A DNA stretch of 64,000 bases from Aptenodytes patagonicus (Eukaryota > Chordata > Aves > Sphenisciformes > Spheniscidae): assembly GCF_965638725.1 (NCBI RefSeq), contig NC_134951.1:4402001-4466000 (forward strand). The letters run 5' to 3'. The notes under the pieces are model-generated. The model was not told the origin of the DNA, did not search any database, and saw only the letters and a program-made list of their open reading frames with translations. Position 1 is the stretch's first letter; the number at the start of each line of letters is the position of its first letter. A program made the translations under genes and the position numbers. Positions 35,880 through 46,758 of this stretch are shown here, in pieces.

Positions 35880-38176
35880 CTAATCGTACTGCAAAAAAGG
35901 AAAGAAGCTTTCAGATTTTGTACTTATAACCAGGAAAAGATTTGAATAAGGAGCACAGAAGGGATTGAATGAGCACCAAGAACTGATATTCCTGGATAAC
36001 TCATCAATTCTTAGTAGGATATTCATAGTCCTGCTGCTGATGATTTTTAAACATTAATTGTCCTTCTATTTTATTTAATAATGGATTGCCAAGTCTCTGT
36101 ACCTGAAGCTTCCTTCTCATCTTAAAATCTCTGGTGTGGAGAGGAATTTCTCTATATACATCTGCTGCTCATGCTTGGTTTTTAACATCTCTGCTATTAA
36201 TATTGAACAAAGGTTAACTAAGAGCCTCCAGAAATAAGACTACCTACAGCATCTTACAGCAAAGGAACAGAAAATGAAATATTAGAATCATTGTGGATAT
36301 TTGTTTCTGCAGTTTCAAGTTGGAGTAAAGATATAGGCTGAACTTTAGGATTCTAGTAAGAAATTCAAGAAAAATTAAGATTTTATCTTTTGTTTTTGTC
36401 TAAAAGGGGAGAATTATAGAACTGGAGAAAACATCTAGCAGAGCAACATGACTTCCAGGTTGTTCTTCTGACTGTGAGACCTGGCAGACTTTGCAATGTG
36501 GAACGTGCAGGTTTCCTATGAACCTGACCCAAATGTCCCAGGTCTCCAGACACACTGAGAGACGTCCCCTTTGAAGCCAGTATTACTCATCATGAGCAGT
36601 TTGAACCAGCTAAAGGGAAGAGCAGAGAAAAGAGTTCATTTCTAGCTAATTACTTATCTCTGCCAAAGAGATTTGACTGCGATCTCTCCCACGAGGCACT
36701 CAAGCTACATCATTAATGGTACACGGGGAACTAGTGAGGAAATCCTCAGGAAATCCTATTTCTGAGTGTACAGAGCCTCTGCTCCCTCCTTGTCTTGTAC
36801 TAGAGGAGTTTCACATCTAAAAGGCAGACTGGATGTGTGAAAGTGAGTAATGAACCCATTCTCCCAAGAAACACCTGATCTTCAGCTACAACAACCCCAT
36901 GCAGCGCTACAGGCTTGGGGAAGAGTGGCTGGAAAGCTGCCTGTCGGAAAAGGACCTGGGGGTGCTGGTCGACAGCCGGCTGAACATGAGCCGGCAGTGT
37001 GCCCAGGCGGCCAAGAAGGCCAATGGCATCCTGGCCTGTATCAGAAATCGTGTGGCCAGCAGGAGCAGGGAAGTGATCGTGCCCCTGTACTCGGCACTGG
37101 TGAGGCTGCACCTCGAATACTGTGTTCAGTTTTGGGCCCCTCACTACAAGAAGGACGTCGAGGTGCTGGAGCGTGTCCAGAGAAGGGCAACGAGGCTGGT
37201 GAGGGGTCTGGAGAACAAGTCTGCTGAGGAGCGGCTGAGGGAACTGGGGTTGTTTAGCCTGGAGAAAAGGAGGCTGAGGGGAGACCTCATCGCTCTCTAC
37301 AACTCCCTGAAAGGAGGTTGTAGCGAGGTGGGGGTCGGTCTCTTCTCCCAAGGAACAAGCGATAGGACGAGAGGAAACGGCCTCAAGTTGCACCAGGGGA
37401 GGTTTAGATTGGACATGAGGAAAAATGTCTTTCCTGAAAGAGTGGTTAAACATTGGACCAGGCTGCCCAGGGAAGGGGTTGAGTCCCCATCCCTGGAGGT
37501 ATTTAAAAGACGTGTAGATGAGATGTTTAGGGACATGGTTTAGTGGACATGGTGGTGTTGGGTTGACGGTTGGACTCGATGATCTTAGAGGTCTTTTCCA
37601 ACCTTAATGATTCTATGATTCTATGATTCATCAAATCCATAACTCACCACAGTCCGACAGCAAGGGACCCCTCGCTGGCAGCGTCCAAAGGACCTCGTAT
37701 TGGGTAGAGGACAGTGGTCGGTGGAACAGGTACCCCCAGCCTGTTTGCATTGCACATCGTTATTAGGTGCACGCATGAAACCTACACAAAAAAAAAAAAA
37801 CCCAGAGTCTTGATTTTTCTTCCCAAAGAAGACTAAGAACAAGTTAGGGTTATAGGATGACAGCAATATTCTAGTCTGCCTGCAGGCTGGCCACATTCGT
37901 GCCACTAAATTCCCTTATTTTCTAAAGCGGGAGGGTTCAGTGCATCCAATGGACCCAGCTGGTGTCTGTTCACTGCTAAAGTCTGCCCAACATGCTGGCA
38001 GCGCTAGCTGGCCTTGGGCAAAATGGGACTGAAACCCATTTTATTTCTATTTCTATTTTAGGTACTCCATACTCACAATCTTCCCTCTGCATTTCCTTTG
38101 ATTTTATGTAACTCTTACCTAAAGTGCCTTGGAGCATTAAGAGGAGAACAGCAAAGAAAAGGGAAAAGATCTTCAT
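35880..38176 (-). CDS. AvBD8: avian beta-defensin 8
   Basis: Secreted beta-defensin, 66 residues, on the minus strand, in three coding exons: 38119-38176 (signal [19 protein letters not shown]), 37648-37781 (mature) and 35880-35888 (TAC GAT TAG, giving the final YD). Donors are GTAAG and GTGAG; the last acceptor is a strong CTTTCCTTTTTTGCAG. The second intron is phase 0, unlike the phase 2 of the other four genes. The mature exon reads [15 protein letters not shown] and [12 protein letters not shown], matching chicken AvBD8 as I recall it, including the CCRTVYD end. Predicted net charge is about +2. It is the only defensin in the window on this strand. A plus-strand CR1 (36887-37629) fills much of intron 2, ending about 18 bp from the mature-exon donor. 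The exon and donor themselves look intact. Confidence 0.94.
36887..37629 (+). mobile_element. CR1 LINE fragment inside AvBD8 intron 2 (antisense to the gene)
   Basis: Starts at the codons for [13 protein letters not shown] and keeps an open frame to the stop near 37543, followed by the 3' UTR and the ATTCTATG tail ending at 37629. The AvBD8 donor dinucleotide is at 37646-37647 on the opposite strand, so only about 16 bp of original intron separate them. The truncation point is equivalent to about 5908 in the ORF2-bearing copy. Confidence 0.95.
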
Positions 38177-38270
38177 GTCCGAATTCAGTGCCACCAAATA
38201 CAACAGCCACTAAGAAAAAACAAAAAGGTCGTGCATTTGTCCTGCATTTGTGATTACCCGATCCAAACAC

Positions 38271-38278
38271 TATTTATG
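38271..38278 (-). promoter_or_regulatory. AvBD8 TATA-like box
   Basis: CATAAATA on the gene strand, 102 bp before the ATG, matching the 103-bp spacing of AvBD9 and AvBD10. Confidence 0.5.
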
Positions 38279-38390
38279 ACATATAGGCTGCAGTTTGTTG
38301 ATAAAAATTGTCATTTATGCAATAGAGTAAATGTTCTAGAATAAATCTAGTGAAATACCAGTTTTTGAGGAAAGATATCTTTTAAAGCAC

Positions 38391-38399
38391 ATTGCATAA
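38391..38399 (-). promoter_or_regulatory. C/EBP-like site upstream of AvBD8
   Basis: TTATGCAAT on the gene strand, a good fit to the C/EBP consensus, 121 bp upstream of the TATA-like box. It lies at about the position of the TTGCAAC boxes of AvBD9 and AvBD10. Confidence 0.4.
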
Positions 38400-38726
38400 G
38401 ATCACAAAAAGGTATTTATGCCTATAAAATGAAAAAGAATGAGATGAATATTGTGATTTTCTTTCCATCAACTGCAAAGGTACCCTATACTAGCTCCAGT
38501 GAAGACTCTTATATTTGAATCCCATACACCCTGGATGTTAGAACTTTAAAAAAAAGTCAGAAATGTAATTAATTTCCTCTAACTTTTATCCAAGTCTTAC
38601 AAAATAAGCAAGATTTTCTTATAAAAGCCCCTTTTATAACTTATCGGTAAGGCTGCTACATGCACAAAATCTTCGATACTTCCCTTTAGAGTTTTATCCA
38701 TTTTTATCTGAGCAACCATACCGAGT

Positions 38727-38830
38727 CTGGCTGGGATGGAGTTAACTTTCTTCATGGCAGCCCATATGGTGTGGTGTTTCATGTTTGTAGCAAGTTGCTT
38801 GATGACTAAAATGTCCGTTTTATTTAATTA
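38727..38830 (+). mobile_element. possible decayed ERV LTR fragment
   Basis: GGCTGGGATGGAGTTAACTT followed by TCTTCATGG resembles the start of the avian LTR seen at the right edge of the window (GGCAGGGATAGAGTTAATTT then TCTTCACAG). The similarity fades after about 100 bp. It is read as an old, broken solitary fragment with no internal region recognised. Confidence 0.4.
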
Positions 38831-38901
38831 TCGCATATTTTGCTTCAGATATGTGTCGGTAATGACTGAAGCCATTCTAATTTCTCTGGATAATAAACAC
38901 T

Positions 38902-38936
38902 CAGAAACTTTAATTATTCGAATAATAGTCATTTTT
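38902..38936. repeat. arm 1 of a diverged inverted repeat
   Basis: AGAAACTTTAATTATTCG followed by AATAATAGTCATTT is about 80-85 percent identical to the reverse complement of 40050-40088. The two arms could be two opposite copies, or the ends, of one unrecognised element about 1.2 kb long. Confidence 0.4.
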
Positions 38937-40049
38937 GTAGCTTACAAGCCAGTAGTAATTCCCTGAAAACGTCTTTACGGAAAAATCTAAGGAGCCTTCT
39001 ACCTCTATAATGTGTGTCAGCTGAAAGCTTCAAAGTATCTCTCCACCATTATTTCTTGCTGCAGATTCCAATTAGCTTTTGAAAATAATACAAACTACTA
39101 TAACCATTCAGAATCACCGTTATCGACTATAAGAATCAGCCAAATGCATTACTGAAATATCAAACATTGTACATTTCAGTTGTTTATGAGGATTTAATTA
39201 AGCTGCAAAATTATGTGTCTTGGAATGATGAATTTCTTTCTAGAGAAGCGAAGAATATTATCAAAAAGATATGTATTTTTACCCTTATCAATTGAGACTG
39301 GTGTGGAAACTACACCTTCAGCTCACCCTAGAGGACTTCAGACATCAGGAGGTAGCAGGTGGAGAGGCGGCACGGTGGCCAGTTTGTCCTACCTGGTTCC
39401 TCTCAGTGGGGAGCTTCACAGAGTCATGTCTTGCCCCAAAACAGCTGTCTTTATATATTCCTGTTGATGACAGAGCTGCCACAGACCAACTGGCCAAGGA
39501 CATGGGCTCCTCACAGTGATTCCCAGCAGCTGAAATCTCACTTCCCAGCAGCTGATGAGAAATGGTGACCGTTCGTGAACTCCCTCCCCTTTCTCTGGCA
39601 CACGAGCTGGCTCTTTTGAAAAGCACCTTACACCACCCCCGTTTGTGTACAACGCATTGATCCACCACGGGCTGTGAAAAAAGCACCCTGGGAAATACAC
39701 CGAAAACTGCTGGTTTGGCTCCAGCGGGGACCTAATTCTCCAGGGCTGTCCCACGGCCATGGTGCCTGGTGCTGACTGCAGAAAGGTCCTCTCTGAAGCC
39801 TGGAGGTACCTACCACAGCACCTAAACAGCTACATTAGGGAAGCTCAGTTTTTGCACAAGACTTTAAAAGCTCCTGATAGGTCTTGTGGGCTGTAGACAA
39901 CGTCTTGAGAGCAGAGAGGAGTTGAGCACCCAGCCTGGTTCGAGCAATCCTTTTGCAGCAGCGCAATCACACAGAAGAGCACGCTTACCTGTGCACCAAG
40001 AATATTTTCATTTTCATGCATTTACCACATCTGTATTCTACTCATTGCA

Positions 40050-40088
40050 GAGGAAATAACTATTGTTTGAATGATTAAAGTTTCAGGG
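40050..40088. repeat. arm 2 of a diverged inverted repeat
   Basis: Its reverse complement begins TGAAACTTTAATCATTC and continues AAACAATAGTTATTT, matching 38902-38936. Confidence 0.4.
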
Positions 40089-40143
40089 AGGCACCCACTT
40101 CCACGCACCCACCTGTGGCCAAAGGAAACAACCTCCACAAAAC

Positions 40144-40320
40144 ATAGAATCATAGAATCATTAAGGTTGGAAAAGACCTCTAAGATCATCGAGTCCAACC
40201 GTCGACCCAACACCACCACCCACTAAATCACGTCCCTAAGCGCCTCATCTACATGTCTTTTAAATACTTCCAGGGATGGGGACTCAACCACTTCCCTGGG
40301 CAGCCTGGTCCAACGTTTAA
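40144..40320 (-). mobile_element. very short CR1 LINE 3' end
   Basis: The tail repeats (ATAGAATC) are at 40144-40162, followed by the antisense 3' UTR and the last codons of ORF2. Similarity stops at about 40320. Only some 178 bp were copied. Confidence 0.92.
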
Positions 40321-42070
40321 CATGTTTGACATGGTTTGGTCAAACTGCTCCCCTGTGCTCCCAGAGGGTTTGGACCAGAAAGAGTGATGGACAGCAGCAC
40401 TGTTATCTCCTGGACCCTGAAGGCACCCAGGTGACCCCAGAAAAAGCTGTTGTGTTTTGATTGTCACACTACTAAGAGTCTAGGAAAAAGCCCAACATCC
40501 TTGTACTCCAAACAGCCATCCAAACAGCATCCGTCTACCCAGGTCACCTGCCTCCCAGAAGAGGGCAATGAAGAGCTAATACTGAAATTTCTCTCCAGCA
40601 GCCTTCTTCAGTCAAGAGTACATAAATTATTCTGACAGCAGGGTTTTACGGATTTTCTTCTTAATTATACTGATGTCTTCTGATTCCCAGCGCTGATATG
40701 TTAGTGAATTATGTTTTCTGACAGTCCAACCTCAAAGCCCTCAGCGTTTTGCGATCTGCTGTGGACACCTGCAATAGTCAAGAAGCCAGTCCTTGCTCTG
40801 AAAATCATATTGAACCTCACAGGTAACAGAGGCAGGTCCAAGGAGAAGGAGTCTGGGATTGCTTTTGCCTCGGCAGCTGGAGACAGCCGACGATGAGGGC
40901 CTGGGGACATGGGACACATTTGCTTCCTTTAGAAATCATCAGCCTCTGTGTCACAGGAGCCCGAAATCCTGTTTACTTGCGCCCAAGTGATATGATAGGA
41001 AAAATCCGAACAGGTGCTTTAACCGCCCAGAAGGAGACAGCTATTTTAAATCCTATTCCTGTATGATTTAATCAATGGAACATGTGTATGTGCTTTACAG
41101 TAGGCAGGAGCATTTGTTTCTATTGTTTGGGTTTGGGTTTTCTTCTTTTTTAAAAAAAATTACTTAAACAATCAAATGATGAAATGTAAAGAGGCAGAAA
41201 TAAACCCTGTGAATATTAAATCCATAAATGTGTTCCTAGAGGCACAGAGCTCTGAACTGAGCTTTTGGGGTCTGACAGTCACCTCCTGAAAAGGACCCTG
41301 AAATAGGATAAAATGACTCTTTCCTCCTGTTTCCCACTTTGTGCCTGTGCCACCCGCCCGAAGTGGTACAAAACAGACCAAAGCTCAAATATGAATCAAG
41401 ACTGGGGTAGTCTTGAATCAAGATCTTCAACTAATTAATTATATCTGTTGTTGTACTTGATGGTAAGCTTACTTTAAACTTCTTAAATATGGTAATTAGA
41501 CTATCTGTTATTTTAATTACAGTATACTATTATTGACTCTAAATATTGTTTTGGCTACTCAAGCTCACAAAAATGATACGTTTCCCTAACCTGTTTCTTG
41601 GCAATTAAACACGTGTAATAAAAGAATGAATATTGCATATCCATTAATATTCTATACTGAAAGCATTTTGACAGCTGAATGTCTTATTCAGTTTCCTTTC
41701 TCTGCAGTACTGCAAAGGATACTGTGTGGAGCCCTAAAAATCATGTTTTCTTTTATACAGAAAACATATGCAAGCACACATATATATATATATTTGTATG
41801 CCTGTGTATATATATGTATATATTCATAATATAAAAATAATTTAAGATAAATAAAGGCTGAATTTTCTAAACTGCTTTATATTTTATTTTAGCTGAAGAA
41901 CATGCGAATAGAAAAGAATAATCCAGATATTCTAATCTGTGATTTACTCAGGAATAGTTAGGATATTAATTTAAGTAATTGTTTATTTAAAGTTACACAT
42001 ATTCTGTAATGATGGCATTTCTTACTCTCCCATTTCTCCACAGTCATCCTAGCAAATCCACACTAGCATA
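40321..42070. other. intergenic, no gene recognised
   Basis: Non-coding AT-rich sequence with a TA/TG-rich microsatellite at 41778-41830. Confidence 0.5.
41778..41830. repeat. TA/TG-rich microsatellite
   Basis: Two TATATATA blocks joined by TTTGTATGCCTGTG. It is a degenerate dinucleotide repeat. Confidence 0.8.
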
Positions 42071-43635
42071 TATAGAATCATAGAATCATAGAATCATTGA
42101 GGTTGGAAAAGACCTCTAAGATCATCGAGTCCAACCGTCCACCCAACACCACCATGCCCACTAAACCATGTCCCTAAGCGCCTCATCTACACGTCTTTTA
42201 AATACCTCCAGGGATGGGGACTCCACCACTTCCCTGGGCAGCCTCTTCCAATGTTTCACCACTCTTTCAGTAAAGAAATTTTTCCTCATGTCCAATCTAA
42301 ACCTCCCCTGGCGCAACTTGAGGCCGTTTCCTCTCGTCCCATCGCTTGTTCCTTGGGAGAAGAGACCGACCCCCACCTCGCTACAACCTCCTTTCAGGTG
42401 GTTGTAGAGAGCGATGAGGTCTCCCCTCAGCCTCCTTTTCTCCAGGCTCAACAACCCCAGTTCCCTCAGCCGCTCCTCAGCAGACTTGTTCTCCAGACCC
42501 CTCACCAGCCTCGTTGCCCTTCTCTGGACACGCTCCAGCACCTCGACGTCCTTCTTGTAGTGAGGGGCCCAAAACTGAACACAGGGTTCGAGGTGTGGCC
42601 TCACCAGGGCCGAGTACAGGGGCACGATCACTTCCCTGCTCCTGCTGGCCACACTATTTCTGCTACAGGCCAGGATGCCCTTGGCCTTCTTGGCCGCCTG
42701 GGCACACTGCCGGCTCATGTTCAGCCGGCTGTCGACCAGCACCCCCAGGTCCTTTTCCGACAGGCAGCTTTCCAGCCACTCTTCCCCAAGCCTGTAGCGC
42801 TGCATGGGGTTGTTGTGGCCGAAGTGCAGGACCCGGCACTTGGCCTTGTTGAACCTCACACAATTGGCCTGGGCCCATTTATCCAGCTTGTCCAGGTCCC
42901 TCTGCAGAGCCTTCCTACCCTCGAGCAGATCAACACTCCCGCCCAACTTGGTGTCGTCTGCAAACTGACTGAGGGTGCACTCGATCCCCTCATCCAGATC
43001 ATCGATAAAGATATTAAACAAGACCGGCCCCAGTACTGAGCCCTGGGGAACACCGCTCGTGACCGGCCGCCAGCTGGATTTGACTCCATTCACCACAACT
43101 CTCTGGGCCCGGCCGTCCGGCCAGTTTTTGACCCAGCAAAGAGTACACCTGTCTAAGCCGTGAGCCGCCAGCTTCTCTAGGAGAATGCTGTGGGAGACAG
43201 TGTCAAAGGCCTTACTGAAGTCCAGGTAGACCACATCCACAGCCTTTCCCTCATCCACTAGGCGGGTCACCTGGTCATAGAAGGAGATCAGGTTGGTCAA
43301 GCAGGACCTGCCTCTCATGAACCCGTGCTGGCTGGGCCTGATCCCCTGGTTGTCCCGCTCATGCCTTGTGAGCACCCTCAAGATGAACCACTCCATAACC
43401 TTCCCCAGCACCGAGGTCAGGCTGACAGGCCTGTAGTTCCCCGGATCCTCCTTCCGGCCCTTCTTGTAGATGGGCATCACGTTGGCAAGCCTCCAGTCGT
43501 CCGGGACCTCCCCCATTAACCAGGACTGCGGATAAATGATGGAGAGCGGCTTGGCGAGCACCTCCGCCAGCTCCCTCAGCACTCTCGGGTGGATCCCATC
43601 TGGCCCCATAGACTTGTGAGCGTCCAGGTGGCGTA
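42071..43635 (-). mobile_element. CR1 LINE with open reverse-transcriptase frame (antisense)
   Basis: A 1.56-kb antisense copy. The frame is open for about 480 codons (42161-43609), from [11 protein letters not shown] through [22 protein letters not shown] and FADDTKL to RDMV. The endonuclease is absent because of 5' truncation. The tail lies at 42073-42095. The flanks share ATATATAG (42068-42075 and 43637-43644), consistent with a short target duplication overlapping the tail of the adjacent older CR1. It belongs to the RDMV subfamily and is very close to the ORF2-bearing copy. Confidence 0.95.
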
Positions 43636-43641
43636 AATATA

Positions 43642-43886
43642 TAGAATCGTAGAATCATAGAATAGTTTGGGTTGGAAGGGACCTCTAAAGGTCATCTAGC
43701 CCAACCCCCCTGCCGTGGGCAGGGACATCTGCAACTAGAGCAGGTTGCTCAGAGCCCCGTCCAACCTGACCTGGAATGTTTCCAGGGATGGGGCATCCAC
43801 CACCTCTCTGGGCAACCTGGGCCAGTGTCTCACCACCCTCAGCATAAAAAATTTCTTCCTTATATCTAGCCTATATCCACCTCCCT
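43642..43886 (-). mobile_element. older-subfamily CR1 3' end abutting the previous copy
   Basis: Starts TAGAATCGTAGAATC and reads GGTTGGAAGGGACCTCTA, nearly identical to the beginning of the copy at 2625. It is the LSNLL subfamily. It covers the 3' UTR and last codons only, fading into TA-rich sequence at about 43886. Both CR1s are antisense, so the younger copy sits directly past the 3' tail of this one. Confidence 0.93.
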
Positions 43887-46483
43887 TTATATATATATTG
43901 ATATATAAAATATTGTTAGTATGAACATGTGGAAGGACTTTCTAAATCCCAGCTGGCTTTTTATCACTCAGCATGCCACAGACTCCTGTCCTCTGTGAAT
44001 ATCCAGGTCTCAGCTCTTTTGCTCCCACCTAGCCAAGTGCCACCTGAGATGCCCCTGTGTCCCACCTGGCCTCCCCAGCTCCTCCAGCAAGGCTTGGTCT
44101 CCTCTCTCCTGACCCTTGTCCACCAGCCCCAGATGGAGATCTCAGACAGTCCAGAGCACCGCAAATTGCTCTAGATGCTGGTGTGAAGGCAACTGGATTA
44201 AACCCTGTGTGTCTATATATCGCCTCCATCATACCGCAGCTTACCCCTCGTGATGGGATGTCCTCAGCCAACTTGAAGCCACAAAGATCCTTCACCTTCT
44301 CTCTGCCACCCTCTTCCTCCAGTGCCCTCTGTGCAAATGACATGAAGGGATGGCAGACCTTTGGTACAATTGCCCAACGCTTGTCCTCGCGGCACGTCCA
44401 CGATTTGCAGAAAACGGCGTGAAATCCAGCCAGGGAACAGCCATGCTGTCCGTTCAGTGGCCTTGGCCAGCCCCGTGGAAACCTGCCCAGACCTGACTTG
44501 GCCAAAACCTGCCTGGAAATCACAGCTGCTGCCCGGTGTTTTGTGTAGCGGTGCAGAGCGAGCTGCCCCCTGCTCCCTCCGGGCACTGTGGCTGGGCTGT
44601 ACCTCTCCCACCCGCAGAGACCCCCGAGCTCAGAGAAGACACAAGCAAACAGAGGGCTTGCCAGCTGCTTCCAAAGCCCCTGAAATATGAGGGCAAATGT
44701 GCTGCTCAGGGAACCAGAGAGCAGAAATTCAGCTTTACGTCTACAGAGCAGCAGTAATATTTATCTGTGCTTCACCGACTGTGTGGCAAAGCCAGGCTTT
44801 ATGCCACATGGAGAGTTTACCCAGCTGGGAACAAAACATAAGTTTAATTAAGTTGAAGGTGTACATCTGAGCTGCCTTTCCATTCAGGGCACTCAAGCAG
44901 CTATAAAGCTGATAGCTGGTCTTGAGGAAGATATTCCCAGCACTGAGATTTCGTCAAATCATCCACATAGAGTCCCGCAGAGAGAAACAGCCTGTTCCAG
45001 TCCCCTTCCTCACCCGTGTGTGGCATCCCTCCTGGGCAGCAAGGTTTCTGGTCCTCCCAGTTAGGGACTTCCTCTGACCAGGGGAAGTTGGAGACACCGT
45101 CAGCGACATCTGTTCTGTTACACATCTATTTTTATTACAGTGGGACATCGTCTCATGGACACAGTTGTTGTAAAGGGAAAATGCAGGACTCTAAGACATC
45201 ATAGAAGTTGCAGGTTCCTCCTCTTCCTTTCGTCCAAGGTGATTTAAAGTGTTTTTACACATATGGCCCAATTTAAGAGCAGCAACGGCTCATGCAAGTT
45301 TTGGGCTGCTGCGGTACTGGGTTGACTGAATCGGGAATCGTCACAGCATCTTTTAAGGCGATCCTGGTTTTATCTTTCACATAAAGAAGCCATAACCAGG
45401 CAGTCCCTGGGCACTCCTGCTCCAGCCTAACATCACCAGTGCAATTAATGTCCATGAAACCTGGTGCCACTCAGCTCCCATCTCCAGCACCAGCCCTATC
45501 CAGAAAATTACCCTTCCAGCCTGTGTAATTTCCCTGCAAGACCATGTTGCTTTTTTTCAAGCCACACATTTTTCCAAGGGGAATAGTATAGACACAGCTG
45601 TGCAATGGTCAATAGGGAAAAAAAAACTGGAATGAAACTGAATAAATTCTCCAGGAGAGAGATGGGGAGTGCTGCTCCTTCTGGTCATGCTTCAAAACTC
45701 AGCAGGGAGCATCCTTTGAAGGATATAGTTTGTTATTCAAAAAAGAATAGCAAATTATGTGGTGTAAAACTAAGCACTGTGAGACAGGGAAGAAAGAAAG
45801 AAATAATTCAGTGTTATTTTCCTACAGCTTTTACATCTGTCTCTCCGTAAACCCTTCTGTAACGTTCTACTGCAGCCCAGCTTTCAGCTGTCCGTGACCT
45901 GGTGCTCAGCTTTGCTCCAGCCCAGCTGCACAACGGGGTCCGAGATGCTGAGGAACTGAGCAAACTGGGTTGAAGAGCTGTAATAAATTAACCTCTCTGT
46001 TAATCCTCTCTTTGCACACTTAAAGATGCCCAGGGGAAAAAAAAAAAGACAAATGGGGATTTATGCAAATATGAGGCACCGCACAGCCAGGATGCCACCG
46101 ATGGCCTGTCTCATGTGCTGTCAAACCTCTGGCTACAGCTGTGCATCCACAGCTTCCTCCCACCTCTCCCCTTTATAACACCAGATGCACAAGCGTTGCA
46201 CAGCCCAGCTGCGAGGCAGCAACCTCCAGCCGAGGGCACCACAGATCCAGACCTCCTGCCTGGTGGGACACAGGACAGCGAAGTGTCAGGCGGCCAAGCT
46301 GACAGTAGCTGTGTGCATCTGGGTCTTCCCACCGTCCTCCAAGTACAGAAATGAACTCCCCATGTCATGGGTTAACAAATCTGCTACTGCAAGGCGTGGC
46401 TTGACTTCAAATTGTTGGCTCATGGATAATTATTTGTTGATATTTTTGGGGGGGTAAAACTTCTGGAGCAGAGAGTGGGATAA
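43887..46483. other. intergenic, GC-richer, no gene recognised
   Basis: Includes a long minus frame (44029-44586, 185 codons) opposite two plus frames of over 100 codons. None has a recognisable domain or codon signature, and GC-rich sequence readily gives such frames. Confidence 0.45.
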
Positions 46484-46758
46484 TTCAAGTAACTAGCGAT
46501 AGGGCGAGAGGAAATGGCCTCAAGTTGCGCCAGGGGAGGTTTAGATTGGACATGAGGGAAAATGTCTTTACTGAAAGAGTGGTTAAAGATTGGACCAGGC
46601 TGCCCAGGGCAGTGGTTGAGTCCCCATCCCTGGAGGTATTTAAAAGACATGTAGATGTGGCATTAGGGACATGGTTTAGTGGGCATGGTGGTGTTGGGTC
46701 AATGGTTGGACTCGATGATCTTAGAGGTCTTTTCCAACCTTAATGATTCTATGATTCT
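46484..46758 (+). mobile_element. short CR1 LINE 3' end
   Basis: Begins around AAGTAACTAGCGATAGG (equivalent to about 6368 in the ORF2-bearing copy), includes the last ORF2 codons with a one-base loss near the end, and ends with ATTCTATG at 46743-46758. Confidence 0.93.

Larger units (their letters stand above)
38400..40143. other. AvBD8 upstream flank, divergent side
   Basis: Non-coding. It contains a probable decayed LTR fragment (38727-38830), a 14-bp palindrome (38913-38926) and a pair of diverged inverted sequences (38902-38936 and 40050-40088), listed separately. The overlapping frames at 39213-39816 on both strands look like chance. Confidence 0.5.

Noticed and set aside
44029-44586. 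185-codon minus-strand open frame
   Set aside because: It overlaps two plus-strand frames of over 100 codons in GC-rich DNA. No domain, signal, splice context or repeat explains it; chance is likelier.
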